A model generated the notes under the pieces. The model made no database searches and was not told where the DNA came from. It saw only the letters and a program-made list of their open reading frames with translations. Position numbers and translations under genes: made by a program. Source: Domibacillus aminovorans (lineage in GTDB: Bacteria; Bacillota; Bacilli; Bacillales; Domibacillaceae). From it: 54,299 nucleotides of DNA. The stretch lies in assembly GCF_001643235.1 (NCBI RefSeq), contig NZ_LQWY01000004.1:1-54299 (forward strand). The letters run 5' to 3'. Shown one piece after another: positions 54,005 through 54,299 of the stretch (within the stretch, counting starts at the first letter, position 1; every line of letters starts with the position of its first letter).

Positions 54005-54034
54005 AGTATATGAATGAAAAATAAAAAAATACGA
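54005..54034 (-). promoter_or_regulatory. Candidate sporulation (SigE-type) promoter of pdaB
   Basis: On the minus strand TCGTATT and CATATACT are 15 bases apart, 34 bases before the pdaB start. The -10-like box is the same octamer as before cwlD. It is divergent from the rrn P1 promoter just beyond it. Confidence 0.4.
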
Positions 54035-54042
54035 AAAAACGA

Positions 54043-54071
54043 TTGACCTTTTGTAGAGAAACATGTTAAAT
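54043..54071 (+). promoter_or_regulatory. rRNA operon promoter P1
   Basis: TTGACC and TTAAAT are 17 bases apart. It precedes P2 by about 85 bases, the tandem arrangement usual for Bacillus rRNA operons. Confidence 0.6.
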
Positions 54072-54126
54072 TAAATCTTGCCGTTGCGAAGACGCGAAGT
54101 TGCTGAAAAATGTTTTGAAAAAAATG

Positions 54127-54156
54127 TTGACAACAAAAGCGGCAAAATGTTAGTAT
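54127..54156 (+). promoter_or_regulatory. rRNA operon promoter P2
   Basis: TTGACA and TAGTAT are 18 bases apart. Transcription would start near 54163, just before the hairpin CGCTGT/ACAGCG in the leader. Confidence 0.78.
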
Positions 54157-54162
54157 ATAAAA

Positions 54163-54299
54163 GTCGCTGTCGAACAGCGCAATTGAACATTGAAAACTGA
54201 ACAGAATCAATAAAAACGTCAACGTTTTAGTTTTAAATCTTATCTGGCAGATGCCTGTCATCTGCAGATAAACAAATGAGCAAGTCAAACACTTTTTGG
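54163..54299 (+). promoter_or_regulatory. 16S rRNA leader of the downstream rrn operon
   Basis: The segment AACATTGAAAACTGAACA and the final GAGCAAGTCAAACACTTTTT are typical of Bacillus 16S leaders. Between them is a hairpin TTATCT-G-CAGATG / CATCTG-C-AGATAA (54240-54271). The 16S gene itself must begin just beyond the window. Confidence 0.85.

Noticed and set aside
53972-54064. Longer pdaB start at 54064 on the minus strand
   Set aside because: It would overlap the rrn P1 region and the candidate pdaB promoter and lacks a ribosome-binding site; ATG 53971 has a strong one.

Overview
This window is a ribosome, transcription and translation 'housekeeping superblock' of a spore-forming, low-to-mid GC Gram-positive bacterium of the Bacillaceae type (Bacillota). 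The gene order ctsR-mcsA-mcsB-clpC-radA, then ispD-ispF-gltX-cysES, sigH-secE-nusG, the L11/L1/L10/L12-rpoBC block, the str, S10, spc and alpha operons, ecfA1A2T-truA, and rplM-rpsI-cwlD-salA-kbaA-pdaB is that of Bacillus subtilis and relatives. sigH, kbaA, cwlD and a PdaB-type gene point to a sporulating lineage. The first ~27 bases are the 3' end of a 5S rRNA and the last ~170 bases are the promoter and leader of another rRNA operon, so the block lies exactly between two rrn operons.

Layout. 1-6107: 5S end and terminator, then the CtsR-controlled protein quality-control operon and radA. 6198-14025: YacL, isoprenoid (MEP) enzymes, GluRS, a cysteine-specific T-box controlling cysES, then Mini-RNase III, RlmB and Rae1. 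14022-15843: sigH, rpmG, secE, nusG. 15853-26578: the L11/L1 and L10/L12 operons with autogenous leaders, a RsmC-like methylase and RNA polymerase beta and beta'. 26637-31215: str operon (S12, S7, EF-G) and tuf with its own promoter. 31284-46106: S10, spc and alpha operons. 46172-49580: a structured intergenic RNA, then the ECF vitamin-transporter energizing module and truA. 49617-50603: L13/S9 operon. 50651-53971: sporulation-linked cwlD, salA, kbaA and a divergent pdaB. 54043-54299: rrn promoters and leader.

The coding content is conserved core. The interesting part is what differs from the usual arrangement. Several genes expected at fixed positions are missing: disA between radA and yacL, the L7Ae-like rplGB between rpoC and rpsL, the small KOW gene ybzG between map and infA, and gerD between salA and kbaA. 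The pdaB homologue has lost every recognisable NodB catalytic motif. Regulatory RNA is dense: T-box, L10 leader with a visible antiterminator, L13 leader, L1-binding hairpin, a promoter-proximal terminator in front of nusG, an inverted repeat that can hide the salA ribosome-binding site only in read-through mRNA, and a ~155-nt unexplained multi-hairpin element ending in a U-tract in front of ecfA1. I see no mobile element, CRISPR array, phage gene or clear horizontally acquired segment. Many starts are TTG or GTG, including both large RNA polymerase subunits. All functional calls rest on recalled family features, not on searches.
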